From an uncultured Chloroflexales bacterium (lineage in GTDB: Bacteria > Chloroflexota > Chloroflexia > Chloroflexales > Chloroflexaceae): 64,000 nt of DNA. The stretch lies in assembly GCA_937918935.1 (NCBI GenBank), contig CAKZSI010000015.1, forward strand, positions 62,001-126,000, read 5' to 3'. This document shows positions 33,511 to 42,024 of this stretch, piece after piece (position 1 is the stretch's first letter; each line of letters starts with the position of its first letter). A model generated the notes under the pieces. It did no database searches. It saw nothing but the letters and a program-made list of their open reading frames with translations, and was not told where the DNA came from. A program made the translations under genes and the position numbers.

Positions 33511-33549
33511 TAGGGCCGAAGCACTGGCGATACAAGTGCTTCGGCCCTA
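33511..33549. repeat. GGCCGAAGC hairpin repeat, copy 4 (best conserved)
   Basis: TAGGGCCGAAGCACT, loop of 9, AGTGCTTCGGCCCTA: 15 perfect base pairs. It is 26 bp beyond the stop codon of the kinase gene on the minus strand and may act as its terminator or 3' processing site. Confidence 0.85.
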
Positions 33550-33574
33550 CCGGGTACAGACAGATCAAAGATGA

Positions 33575-35125
33575 TCAGGGTACATACACGTAACCCTGCA
33601 CCCTGGCGCGGTAGGTAACCTGGCCGCTGTCGCGCGCCACTACCTGCGGCTCGCCGATGGGCGTGGGCAGGGCGTTCTGATTGAGGCGGGCCTCCGGGCC
33701 AAACTCGATCCTGGCCCGCTCCTCGAAGGCTCTGACCAGCGCGTCGCGCACGTCACCGATCCCGGCGCCCTCGGGCAGGGTCACTTCGAGGTCAAAACTC
33801 GCCAGACGGGGAACGACCGGCACACCGGCTGGCGTGGTGTCGGGCCGCGCGGTGGGGGCCGGACCGAGCAATGGCGCAACGTAGGGCTCGGCCCACGCCG
33901 GGCGCTCGAAGTAGACATACACGCCCAGGGCCACCGCACCCGCCAGGGCCAGGGTGAGCACCAGACGTACCAGCGCGAGCAACGCCGCAACCAGGCGCGC
34001 GAAGGGGTTGCGCCGTGGCCGCGCTGTTGGTGCGGTGGGAGGAGCGCCCGGACGAGGCGCAGGTTGGGGCTTGACCACCGGCGCCGGTTGCGAGGTAACC
34101 GCAGGCGCGGGGGCCACCCGGGCCGCGGCCGGCTCCGGGAGACGGGCCGTTGGCCGGGCTACGCGCACCTGGGGCGCCGGGGCCTCGCCCTGCGGGCGCA
34201 GGGCGGCGCGGAACTCGGCGACGGTGGCGAAGCGATCGTCGGGCTTGAATTGCAGCGCCCGCGCCAGCGCGTCGTTCGTGCGTTGCGAGATTGACGGTGC
34301 CAGGTCCCGCGCCGGGGGGAACGAAAAGGGCTTCTCTTCGGTCGGGTCGCGCCCGGTGAGCAGGTGGTGCAGCGTGGCCCCCAGAGCATACACATCCGAC
34401 TGGGGCGTGGCCAGGCCCTGGTACTGTTCGGGCGGCGCGTAGCCGGGCGTGCCGATCTGGGTGCCGCGCTCGGTGGGGTTGAAGAGCTTGGCGATCCCGA
34501 AGTCCACCACTTTCACCCCGCCATCGTGATCGATCATCACGTTCGAGGGCTTCATATCGCGGTAGATCAGGCCCCGTTCGTGCAGGTGCTCCAGCACGTC
34601 GCAGATCTGATCGGCCCAGGCCAGCACCCGGTCCTCGGGAATGCGCCGCTCGCGCTCGATGATCTGCTCCAGATCCTCGCCACGCACGAAGTCCATTGTC
34701 AGGTAGTGCCGGCCCTCGTCGGTGAAGTGACTGTAGACCCGTGGCACCGCAGGATGGTTGAGGTTCTGCAGGACCTCGGCTTCGGCGTTGAAGCGCGCCA
34801 CTGCCTCGGCCTGCTCAGCGGGATCGTGAAAGCGATCAAGCATCATCTTGATCGCGTACACGCAGCCTTCCTGGTCCAGCCCTTCGTAGACCGCGCCTTG
34901 GCCGCCCTTCTTGATCACCCGGGTGATGCGGTACCGCCGCGGGTCGCTGCTCAAGACATCATTGTTGAGCACCACGTCCCGGCCGCAGTGCTGGCAGAAC
35001 CGGGCGTGGGGAAGGTTCGCTTTGAGGCAGAAGGGGCAGAGGATCTGGGTTACCTCGGCCATAGCCCTCCGTGAGGGGCCGGTGCGGGTCGCGGCTTCCC
35101 TGGCCAGACGGATGTTCGGCGCCAT
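33575..35125 (-). CDS. Membrane-anchored Ser/Thr protein kinase with N-terminal zinc ribbon
   Basis: A 516-residue Hanks-type kinase. A zinc ribbon near 27-48 has two CxxC pairs (ILCPFCLKAN, FCQHCGRD). The kinase domain spans about 62-315: GGQGAVYEG glycine loop, YAIKMM lysine, YRDMKPSNVMI catalytic loop and VVDFGIAKL for DFG. A Pro-rich linker leads to a membrane helix (about 380-402), then about 100 extracytoplasmic residues with no PASTA repeat. ATG 35125 has GGAGG 5 nt upstream; an internal ATG at 35062 is an alternative. It is likely an envelope-stress or growth sensor. The targets are unknown. Confidence 0.88.
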   Translation of the reverse strand: MAPNIRLAREAATRTGPSRRAMAEVTQILCPFCLKANLPHARFCQHCGRDVVLNNDVLSSDPRRYRITRVIKKGGQGAVYEGLDQEGCVYAIKMMLDRFHDPAEQAEAVARFNAEAEVLQNLNHPAVPRVYSHFTDEGRHYLTMDFVRGEDLEQIIERERRIPEDRVLAWADQICDVLEHLHERGLIYRDMKPSNVMIDHDGGVKVVDFGIAKLFNPTERGTQIGTPGYAPPEQYQGLATPQSDVYALGATLHHLLTGRDPTEEKPFSFPPARDLAPSISQRTNDALARALQFKPDDRFATVAEFRAALRPQGEAPAPQVRVARPTARLPEPAAARVAPAPAVTSQPAPVVKPQPAPRPGAPPTAPTARPRRNPFARLVAALLALVRLVLTLALAGAVALGVYVYFERPAWAEPYVAPLLGPAPTARPDTTPAGVPVVPRLASFDLEVTLPEGAGIGDVRDALVRAFEERARIEFGPEARLNQNALPTPIGEPQVVARDSGQVTYRARVQGYVYVP

Positions 35126-35220
35126 TTCTGCCTCCAGCGTAGCACAGCAGCTTCCCGTGAGCAACCGCTCACGAGTCCCTGGCCAGGGATTGAGCAACGT
35201 CCTGTTTCAGAGGCAAATCC

Positions 35221-35293
35221 AAACCTGTCAGGTGCGGCACTGCGGCGCGTCAATCAACAGGCGCTCACACTAATTGCCGCACCTGACAGGTTT
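35221..35293 (+). repeat. 19-bp perfect inverted repeat with 35-nt loop and T-run
   Basis: AAACCTGTCAGGTGCGGCA (35221-35239) is perfectly complementary to 35275-35293. Each arm itself holds ACCTG-n-CAGGT. A run of T (35291-35296) follows on the plus strand. It lies upstream of the kinase start and downstream of era, both on the minus strand. The T-run therefore points away from both genes, which speaks against a simple terminator. Confidence 0.75.
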
Positions 35294-35354
35294 TTTACAT
35301 GACGCCCCGGCCCGGCCCCGATTCAAGGACGCCTGAGGGGGCGATTTTGTTGCA

Positions 35355-36749
35355 TCAACGCCAGTCTTTCGCCCTGTAGCCGAGCCATCCCAGAGCCGCG
35401 ACATCGTCGCGCCAGTGGGGGCGCACCTTCACCCACAGGTCAAGATACACCGGCCCGCCAATGAGGCGCTCGATCTCCTGACGCGCGGCAGTGCCGATCT
35501 TCTTCAACATCGCGCCGCCGGCCCCGATGATGATCGCCTTCTGGCCCTCCCGCTCGACATTGATGGTCATACGGATGTACGTGGCGCCCTCGCGTTGCTC
35601 CCATTCTTCGACTTCGATAGCCACGGCGTGCGGCACCTCCTGCTGGGTGTAGTAGAGCACCTTTTCGCGCACAAACTCCGCCGCCAGTTGTTGCTCGCTC
35701 TGATCAGTCAGTTGATCAGGTGGGTAGAGCAGCGGACCTTCGGGCAGCCGCGCGACGATCTCTTCCAGCAGGGCCGCCAGACCCAGCCCTTTGAGCGCCG
35801 AGATAGCGATCTCCTGCTCCCAGGGGCCGAGGCTGCGGTAGTCTTCGAGGTAGGTGCGCTGACCACGGGGCTTGACGTCAACTTTGTTGAGGATCAGCAA
35901 TTTGCGCCCGCGGGCCCGTTGCACCTGCTGCGCGATGCGCCGGTCGAGCTGGCTCGGCGGCTGGCTGATGTCAACCATGAAGCCGATCACATCGGCGTTG
36001 GGCAGGGTCCGCTCAGCGAGGTCAACCATCAATCGCCCCAGGGCGTGGCTCGGCTGGTGGATGCCCGGCGTATCCACGAAGATGATCTGCGCCCCGGGGC
36101 GGGTGAGGATGCCCCGCACCGGCACGCGGGTGGTCTGAGGGCGGGGCGAGACGATGGCCACTTTTTGCCCCAGCAGGGCGTTGAGCAGGGTGCTCTTGCC
36201 GACGTTGGGTTTGCCCACCAGCGCCACGAAGCCCGAGCGCGTGACCGGTTCCGGCGCGGCGACGACATCTGAGGGCGTTTCGGGCGCCGAGGGTTCAGGG
36301 GGCGGGAGCGTGAACACCACCGGCCCCTCGCCATCAGCGGACGCCTCTTCGAGGGGCAACATCAGGGGCGCCAGACGCTCCAGCGCCGCAGCCGTCCGCA
36401 ACTCGGCGGGGAGGGACAATTCCACCCCCAGCACCGTCTCATCGCCATCGAGATCGAGGATAGCCGTCTCGGGCAACAAAAACACCCGGGCCGGCTCCTC
36501 GTCGGCGACCCGCAGCGTGAGGTGGCCGGTGCTCATGTCCAGGCGCTCGTACTCGCCATCGAGAGCCAGTTCGAGTTGCCCGAGGGTTATCTCATCGTCG
36601 AGATCGAGCCGCAGCCCGATGATCCGCTCCTGGGGGTCGAGCAGCAGCGCCGCGGGGTACTCCAGTACGCCGACGGCCTGACCCTCCTCCAGTTCGGTAA
36701 AGTAGATGTAGAGCGACCCGGCCTCCGGGTCATACGAACATTGCAGCAT
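35355..36749 (-). CDS. era: GTPase Era with N-terminal DUF2283-like extension
   Basis: A 464-residue protein, about 160 longer than usual Era. Residues 1-125 hold two DUF2283-like units (SYDPEAGSLYIYF with DPQERIIGLRLD; then LTLRVADEEPARVFLLPETA). Era follows from about 170: G1 GKPNVGKSTLLNALLG, G2 RPQTTRVPVRG, G3 DTPGI, G4 NKVD, and the C-terminal KH domain with REGQKAIIIGAGGAMLKKIG near 415. Era binds 16S rRNA and helps 30S maturation. It starts at ATG 36749; two palindromic repeats separate it from minE. Confidence 0.92.
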   Translation of the reverse strand: MLQCSYDPEAGSLYIYFTELEEGQAVGVLEYPAALLLDPQERIIGLRLDLDDEITLGQLELALDGEYERLDMSTGHLTLRVADEEPARVFLLPETAILDLDGDETVLGVELSLPAELRTAAALERLAPLMLPLEEASADGEGPVVFTLPPPEPSAPETPSDVVAAPEPVTRSGFVALVGKPNVGKSTLLNALLGQKVAIVSPRPQTTRVPVRGILTRPGAQIIFVDTPGIHQPSHALGRLMVDLAERTLPNADVIGFMVDISQPPSQLDRRIAQQVQRARGRKLLILNKVDVKPRGQRTYLEDYRSLGPWEQEIAISALKGLGLAALLEEIVARLPEGPLLYPPDQLTDQSEQQLAAEFVREKVLYYTQQEVPHAVAIEVEEWEQREGATYIRMTINVEREGQKAIIIGAGGAMLKKIGTAARQEIERLIGGPVYLDLWVKVRPHWRDDVAALGWLGYRAKDWR

Positions 36750-36781
36750 AACCTGGCTCGTTCACCCCGCGGGCAGGGGGT

Positions 36782-36800
36782 GGGGAAACCCGGTTTCCCC
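36782..36800. repeat. GGGGAAACCCGGTTTCCCC perfect palindrome
   Basis: Full copy of the dispersed palindrome between minE and era. A second copy with a variant centre (GGGGAAATCCCGTTTCCCC) lies 48 bp away at 36830-36848, ending 2 bp before the minE stop codon. Confidence 0.85.
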
Positions 36801-36850
36801 CACCGTCCGACCCTGGCGGGCAGGGGGATGGGGAAATCCCGTTTCCCCAT

Positions 36851-37120
36851 TCACCCCACATCTGGCTGGCCGCGCTTGAGCGGAATATCGGCCTTGAGGT
36901 AATCGTTGACCTCGCCGCGGAGGATCTTGACCTCGATCTGCTCGGCGTCAACAGCGGGGAGATAGCGTGAGAGCACCCCGGCAATCTCCACTTTCATCTG
37001 CTCAAGCGTTTCCGGGGTGAGCTTATAGCGATCATCCACCAGCACCATCATCAGGCGCTGCTTGGCCACCGAAGCACTGGGGTCGCGACGACCTCCAAAC
37101 AGATTCTCGAAGAAGCCCAT
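36851..37120 (-). CDS. minE: Cell division topological specificity factor MinE
   Basis: An 89-residue MinE. The N-terminal MGFFENLFGG membrane-targeting helix, the contact helix with AKQRLMMVLVDDR, and LEQMKVEIAGVLSRYL are all present, followed by the beta dimerization part EQIEVKILRGEVNDYLKADI. It stimulates MinD ATPase and so drives Min oscillation that keeps the Z-ring at midcell. It follows minD by 15 bp, completing minCDE. Confidence 0.95.
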   Translation of the reverse strand: MGFFENLFGGRRDPSASVAKQRLMMVLVDDRYKLTPETLEQMKVEIAGVLSRYLPAVDAEQIEVKILRGEVNDYLKADIPLKRGQPDVG

Positions 37121-37135
37121 AGTCGCTCCTTATCG

Positions 37136-37936
37136 TCAGGAACGGCGGCGCCCAAAGATGCCGAAGAAGCGTTCCAGCACCCCCTGCTGCTCCTGGAGCA
37201 CGGGGAAGGGCACTTCCTCGCCGCGCAGCCGTCGGGCGACATCGAGAAACGCGCGACCGGCCTGCGATTGATGGTCATACACCGCGGCTTCACCGCGATT
37301 GGTTGAGGTGACGATGCTTTCGTCATCGGGAACAATGCCAATCAGGGTAATCGCCAGCAATTCGAGCACATCCTCCACCGAGAGCATCTCGCCGCGATTG
37401 ACCAGGCGCGGCTTGATCCGGTTGACCACCAGGTTCGGCGGTCCCTTCTCAGCGGCCTCGACCAGCCCGATGATCCGATCGGCATCGCGCACTGCCGAGA
37501 CCTCGGGAGTGGTAACGATAATCACCTCATCGGCGCCGGCGATGGCGTTGCGAAAGCCATTCTCGATCCCGGCGGGGCTATCGATCAGCACAAAGTCAAA
37601 CTCGCGCCGCAACTGTCCGGTAAGATCAATCATCTGCTCGCGGGTCACCGCATCCTTGTCGCGGGTCTGCGCAGCGGGCAGCAGACACAGTTCGGGCAGG
37701 CGTTTGTCCTTGATCAATGCCTGGCGCAGGCGAGCCCGGCCCTCGACCACGTCCACCAGGTCGTAGACGATCCGGTTTTCCAGGCCCATCACCACATCCA
37801 GGTTCCTCAGCCCGATGTCGGCGTCAACCACCACCACCCGCCCGCCTTGCAGGGCCAGGGCCGTGCCGAGGTTCGCGGTGGTGGTCGTTTTACCAACGCC
37901 GCCCTTGCCCGAGGTTATCGTGATCACCCGCCCCAT
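37136..37936 (-). CDS. minD: Septum site-determining ATPase MinD
   Basis: A 266-residue deviant-Walker ParA/MinD ATPase. It opens MGRVITITSGKGGVGKTTTT, with DADIGLRNLDVVMGLENRIV near 38, DFVLIDSPAGIE near 116 and VVNRIKPRLV near 171. The C-terminus LERFFGIFGRRRS is the amphipathic membrane-targeting helix. MinD recruits MinC to the membrane and is released by MinE. I chose ATG 37936 (GGAG 6 nt upstream); longer in-frame starts would overlap the end of minC. Confidence 0.95.
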   Translation of the reverse strand: MGRVITITSGKGGVGKTTTTANLGTALALQGGRVVVVDADIGLRNLDVVMGLENRIVYDLVDVVEGRARLRQALIKDKRLPELCLLPAAQTRDKDAVTREQMIDLTGQLRREFDFVLIDSPAGIENGFRNAIAGADEVIIVTTPEVSAVRDADRIIGLVEAAEKGPPNLVVNRIKPRLVNRGEMLSVEDVLELLAITLIGIVPDDESIVTSTNRGEAAVYDHQSQAGRAFLDVARRLRGEEVPFPVLQEQQGVLERFFGIFGRRRS

Positions 37937-37968
37937 ATGTTCTCCGTTGGACCGCTGCATACTGGTTC

Positions 37969-38649
37969 CTACCGCTTCAAAGCCTCCCATGGCGCGACTA
38001 CAATCTGTCCGCCCTCGATCCGCGCGATTTCAGGCGTGCGTGGCGCTTCACGCGACCCGGCGGCGATCTGGTCGGCAATCCGCAATTGGGTAGGCGCCAG
38101 TTCAATCGCGCAGACCAGCGCCTCAGGGTTGCCCAGGGCGCCGGCGTGCACGAAGCCGCGCATCCGGCCCCACACTACCACACTGCCCCCGGCGATGATC
38201 TCCCCGCCGGGGTTCACGTCGCCGATCAGGGTCACGTGGCCGCTATGGCGCACCACCTGGCCCGAACGGACGGTGCGCACCAGGAACAGCGCTTCGCTTT
38301 CCCCGGCCCCGGCTGAGCCTGGCCCCCCACCGGACGGTTCCGGGTAACGCGGGAGGGGCCGGGCGGTCAACCCCGCGGCGCGGGCGGCATTGCGGCTCTC
38401 ACGCGCACGCGCCGCCAGCGCGTCGGCCTGCACCCCGTGCTGCTGCATCAATTCCAGCATCGCCGCGAGTTGCTCTGCGCTCAGCGCCCGGTCGCCCACG
38501 TCAACGGTCAGCCGCGCACCGCTGAAGAAACTCTCGTTCTGGGCCAACTGCCGTTCAAGCTGCGCGAGCAGGGTGGTCCACTCAGCGGTGTCGTCAAGCC
38601 GCACCTGCAGTCCATCGCGTCCACCTTTGATGCTGATCAGATTGCTCAT
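37969..38649 (-). CDS. minC: Septum site-determining protein MinC
   Basis: A 226-residue FtsZ assembly inhibitor. The N-terminal domain (about 1-100) starts with ISIKGGRDGLQVRLDD. A Pro/Gly linker leads to the C-terminal beta-helix (about 118-225) with VRTVRSGQVVRHSGHVTLIG, then DVNPGGEIIAGGSVVVWGRM, both canonical for MinC and responsible for MinD binding. It is the first gene of minCDE; an extended -10 promoter lies about 40 bp upstream. Confidence 0.95.
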   Translation of the reverse strand: MSNLISIKGGRDGLQVRLDDTAEWTTLLAQLERQLAQNESFFSGARLTVDVGDRALSAEQLAAMLELMQQHGVQADALAARARESRNAARAAGLTARPLPRYPEPSGGGPGSAGAGESEALFLVRTVRSGQVVRHSGHVTLIGDVNPGGEIIAGGSVVVWGRMRGFVHAGALGNPEALVCAIELAPTQLRIADQIAAGSREAPRTPEIARIEGGQIVVAPWEALKR

Positions 38650-38685
38650 GCACCTTTGCCTGATTTGAACGCGAACTGTTCGAGA

Positions 38686-38694
38686 ATTATAGCA
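38686..38694 (-). promoter_or_regulatory. Extended -10 promoter of minCDE
   Basis: On the minus strand TG-C-TATAAT, a perfect extended -10, is placed so that transcription begins about 30 bp before the minC start. No good -35 is seen. Confidence 0.65.
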
Positions 38695-38974
38695 CAGGGC
38701 GCTGCCAGGCGGGGGCTCAAATCGAGGTGGGACCTGGTTTCGCTGCGTGGCACTTTACGTGCCAGGTTGGGGTGGGGCAGAGGGCTGCACCCTCCGCGAT
38801 CCTTCCAGTTCCGCCCGCGGCAGCAGAATCGTTCTGGCGGCGTCCGGGCACATGCCCGCCGTGGGCGAAACGGGGCTTGCGGGGAGGTTGCACCTCCCCG
38901 CGCCCCTCCAGACGGCAAAGCAGGTGTAAACCATGCCTGAGCCCCAGACCCCACCGCTGGCGGCGGACCCTGCA
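38695..38974. other. Intergenic region with degenerate repeats
   Basis: The 325-bp gap between minC and the PBP2 gene has no coding frame. It carries companion-repeat hairpins such as GAGGGCTGCACCCTC (about 38782-38796) and GGGGAGGTTGCACCTCCCC (about 38880-38898). The minC promoter lies at its left end. Confidence 0.55.
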
Positions 38975-41314
38975 TCAGCCCTGGCGGCCCACGGTTGGCG
39001 GAGCAGGCGCCGGGTCGAGCGGCATCGCCGGACAGAAGGCGGGCACGTTGGCGGGCGGCTCGGTTCCGAAGTACGCCTGGAGCATCTGCGTAACGGCCGG
39101 CACGGCCATGGTGGAAGAACCATCGTTGAGGTCACCTGCGCCTTCGAGCAGCACCGCAACCACCACCTGGGGATCTTCGTAGGGCGCGAAGCCGACGAAC
39201 CAGGCGTGGCTCTGGCGCACGAAGCGCCCATCGGGGCGTTCAATCAGGGGACCGAACTCGGCGGTGCCGGTCTTGCCGGCGATGCGCAGGCCCGAGCACT
39301 CCTCGCGTGCGGCGACATTCAGGCCATTCGTCACTGATTGGCGCATACCCTCGCGAATGACCTCCAGGAAGGCCGGATCCACCGGGACGCGGCTGAGCGG
39401 TTCAGGGGCGATCTGCCGCACCACGGCCCCACTACCATCGGTGATGGCGGCAACAACGTGGGGGCGATAGATCACGCTGCCGGTGGCGATGCCCCCCGCT
39501 GCCACCGCCAGTTGCAGCGGCGTTACCAGCATATCGCCCTGGCCGATGGCGGTATTATAGGTGTCGCCGGTGGTCCAGACCTCGCGCTTGGCCTGAGCCT
39601 TCCAGGTCTTGGTTGGTACCAGGCCCGGGGCCTCGCCGGCCAGATCGATGCCGGTGATGCGTCCGAGGTGGAACCACTCCAACCCCTGCACCAGCCGGTC
39701 AATATCTAGCCCCCGAATGCGGAGCGCCCGCGCGTCGAGGTTGGTAGCCTGATCATTGCCGCCGGCCACCGAAGCGAAGAAAACGTTTGAGGAAAGGCGC
39801 AGGGCGTCAATTACGGTCAATTCGCCATTGTCGCGGTTGCGGACCGAGTTGGGCAATTCGAAGGTCGCGCCGTTGCGCTCGATCAGCTTGAGCACGCCCG
39901 GATCCCGCAGGCGCGTATCCGGCGCGATCACCCCCTCCTGCAGGGCAATCGCGCCCACGAACTGTTTGAGCGTCGATCCCGGCGGGTACTGCCCGCTGAT
40001 GGCCCGGTTGGTGAGAGGCGCCTGCCGCAGCAACTCGGCCAGCGCCTCGGGATCACTGCTGGTGAGCAGAGCCAGCAGTTCCTCGCGGCGCGTTGGGTCA
40101 ACCCAGACATTATTATCGTAGGCTGGCAGCGAGACCAGCGCCAGCACGCGCCCATCGCGCGGGTCAAGCGCCACGGCGACGCCGGCGAAGATCGGGGGGT
40201 AATCCCGTTTATAGGCTTCGCGGGCGTTCTGTCGGCGCCGTTCGCCCTCGGCGATCCAGCGGCGCAGGATGCGTTCCACCTCAGCCTGGTAGGCAGCGTC
40301 TATCGTCAGCACCAGGTTATGGCCGTGCTCCACCGGACGAACAGTTTCTACCGGGCTGATCGGGCGCTGGAGCGCATCAACCAGCAGGCTCTCGACCCCG
40401 GCCCGTCCGCGCAGATCGCTCTCATACGCCGCCTCCAGACCGTCTTTCCCGATCCGGTCATCAACCTGATACGGGGGAAAGCCGATGCTTGGGGGATCAA
40501 TTGGTTTGACGATCAACCCGCAGCGCCCGGCGTGGCCCAGCACGTCCACCAGAGCGGTGAGCCACGAACTGGCCGGATTGACCGCCAGCAGTTCGCATTC
40601 GTTGATCCGCCCGGTGTACCCCAACAGGTGCGACAGCGAGGGGATCGTCCCGCTCAACGGGTAGCGCCGCCGGTAGGCTTCCAGCACCTCGACGCCGGGT
40701 AAATAGTTGCTGTTTTCGCGGATCGCCAGGGCCAGTTCAGGACTGATATCTTCTTTAATAACCACGCCCTGATAGTTACGCAGATCTGGTCGGGCAATCA
40801 ACTCCTCGATCGGATTGCTGAGGACAAGCACATCACTGTAGGCCTGGCTCACTTCCAGCGCCCGCAGGCTATCGGCGGGGGCGACCGTGATGCTCAGGTT
40901 TGGCCCCGCACCCGGCGCCGGGGCCTGGAGGGCGTTCAGCGCGGCACGCAGGGCGGGCCGCTCGGTCAGAACGCTGGTGGGCGAGAGTGTCAGCGTACTG
41001 GTCAGGCCCGCCACCTGGCTCAGGCGCGCCAGTACCGCGGCGCGCCGTTCAGGCTCGGCGCTGCGCGAGGGCAGGCGCCCGGGGATGACCGCCAGATTGT
41101 AGATCGGCACGCTCTCCGCGAGCAGGGTTCGACCATCGGCGGCGAAGATTTCGCCCCGGCGCGGCGGCACCGTAATATAGCGGCGCGTCGTGACCGACAC
41201 CTCGGCGCTGTAGCGCCGGCTCTCATGGTCGGCCACTTGAACCTGATACAGGCGCCCCACGAAGATGGCAACAACCAGCACCAGCGCCACGCGCAAAACG
41301 ATTAAGCGTGACAT
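38975..41314 (-). CDS. mrdA: Penicillin-binding protein 2 (elongasome transpeptidase)
   Basis: A 779-residue class B PBP that cross-links peptidoglycan during cell elongation. One membrane helix (about 4-24) is followed by the dimerization domain (RRGEIFAADGRTLLAESVPI near 50). The transpeptidase domain has PPGSTLKQ (Ser nucleophile of SxxK, about residue 445), SSN (SxN, about 505) and GKTGTAEF (KTG, about 695). It is longer than most PBP2 because of extra loops in the N-terminal half. ATG 41314 directly precedes the membrane helix. It lies downstream of mreBCD, its usual complex partners. No rodA is in this window. Confidence 0.92.
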   Translation of the reverse strand: MSRLIVLRVALVLVVAIFVGRLYQVQVADHESRRYSAEVSVTTRRYITVPPRRGEIFAADGRTLLAESVPIYNLAVIPGRLPSRSAEPERRAAVLARLSQVAGLTSTLTLSPTSVLTERPALRAALNALQAPAPGAGPNLSITVAPADSLRALEVSQAYSDVLVLSNPIEELIARPDLRNYQGVVIKEDISPELALAIRENSNYLPGVEVLEAYRRRYPLSGTIPSLSHLLGYTGRINECELLAVNPASSWLTALVDVLGHAGRCGLIVKPIDPPSIGFPPYQVDDRIGKDGLEAAYESDLRGRAGVESLLVDALQRPISPVETVRPVEHGHNLVLTIDAAYQAEVERILRRWIAEGERRRQNAREAYKRDYPPIFAGVAVALDPRDGRVLALVSLPAYDNNVWVDPTRREELLALLTSSDPEALAELLRQAPLTNRAISGQYPPGSTLKQFVGAIALQEGVIAPDTRLRDPGVLKLIERNGATFELPNSVRNRDNGELTVIDALRLSSNVFFASVAGGNDQATNLDARALRIRGLDIDRLVQGLEWFHLGRITGIDLAGEAPGLVPTKTWKAQAKREVWTTGDTYNTAIGQGDMLVTPLQLAVAAGGIATGSVIYRPHVVAAITDGSGAVVRQIAPEPLSRVPVDPAFLEVIREGMRQSVTNGLNVAAREECSGLRIAGKTGTAEFGPLIERPDGRFVRQSHAWFVGFAPYEDPQVVVAVLLEGAGDLNDGSSTMAVPAVTQMLQAYFGTEPPANVPAFCPAMPLDPAPAPPTVGRQG

Positions 41315-41373
41315 AGCCCTCGCACGATGGGCGGGCTTCGCCCTTCCAGACGCTCCCCTCAGGCAGGGGTGCG

Positions 41374-41390
41374 GGGAAACCAGGTTTCCC
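41374..41390. repeat. GGGAAACCAGGTTTCCC perfect palindrome
   Basis: Copy of the dispersed palindrome in the 176-bp gap between mreD and the PBP2 gene, followed by a GGGGCGCAGCCCTTC companion hairpin near 41417. Confidence 0.8.
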
Positions 41391-41490
41391 TGCCTTCTCG
41401 CCACAGGCGGAACCGGCGGATCGCCAGGGGCGCAGCCCTTCGCGCCTCCCCCGGACTGCAAACCGGCAGGCCGGGCAGCGAAACCACAGC

Positions 41491-42024
41491 TTACAACTGG
41501 CCTCGGAGCAACCGACGCAGCAGAAAGAACAGCGGCAGCGTTGGCGCCAGGGCCACCACCACGCTGGGGAGCATAACCAGGATCAGATAACTGCGCCAGT
41601 CAATCGCGCCGGGGTGCAGGAACAGGGCCAGCACCGCCTCGTAGATCAGCATCCCGACGAGCACGGCGAGCAGAGGCACAGCAGGGCGCTCCACCCGCAA
41701 GCGTCGCGTCAACGCGGCGACCACCAGGACCGCCAGTAGCAGCGCCAGCGCATGCGCCCCCAGCGGCGTGGCGGCAAACACATCGAGGGCCATGCCCCCG
41801 TAGAGCGCCCAGCGCAGGGCGCGACTGAGGCCCACATCGGGAAGAGCCGCACCGACGCCGAGCAACGTCCGGCAGATCACCAGCACCGGCACCAGTGGCA
41901 GCGTGAAGCCCGAAGGGAGGCCAAGGAGCGTCACCTGCACACAGGCCAGCGCGAACAACCCGGCCATCCGGCCCGCCTCGTGAGCCAGGGCTTCTTCTAA
42001 TCGTCTTGGCTGATTATCACCCAC
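41491..42024 (-). CDS. mreD: Rod shape-determining protein MreD
   Basis: A 177-residue integral membrane protein with five or six helices and MreD-like layout. PLVPVLVICRTLLGVG (about 42) and RWALYGGMALDVFAATPLGA (about 71) carry the G-x-x-x-D signature. It links MreB/MreC to the synthesis machinery. The GTG at 42024 overlaps the end of mreC by 28 bp; an internal ATG at 41967 with GAGG 8 nt upstream is an alternative start. Confidence 0.85.
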   Translation of the reverse strand: MGDNQPRRLEEALAHEAGRMAGLFALACVQVTLLGLPSGFTLPLVPVLVICRTLLGVGAALPDVGLSRALRWALYGGMALDVFAATPLGAHALALLLAVLVVAALTRRLRVERPAVPLLAVLVGMLIYEAVLALFLHPGAIDWRSYLILVMLPSVVVALAPTLPLFFLLRRLLRGQL

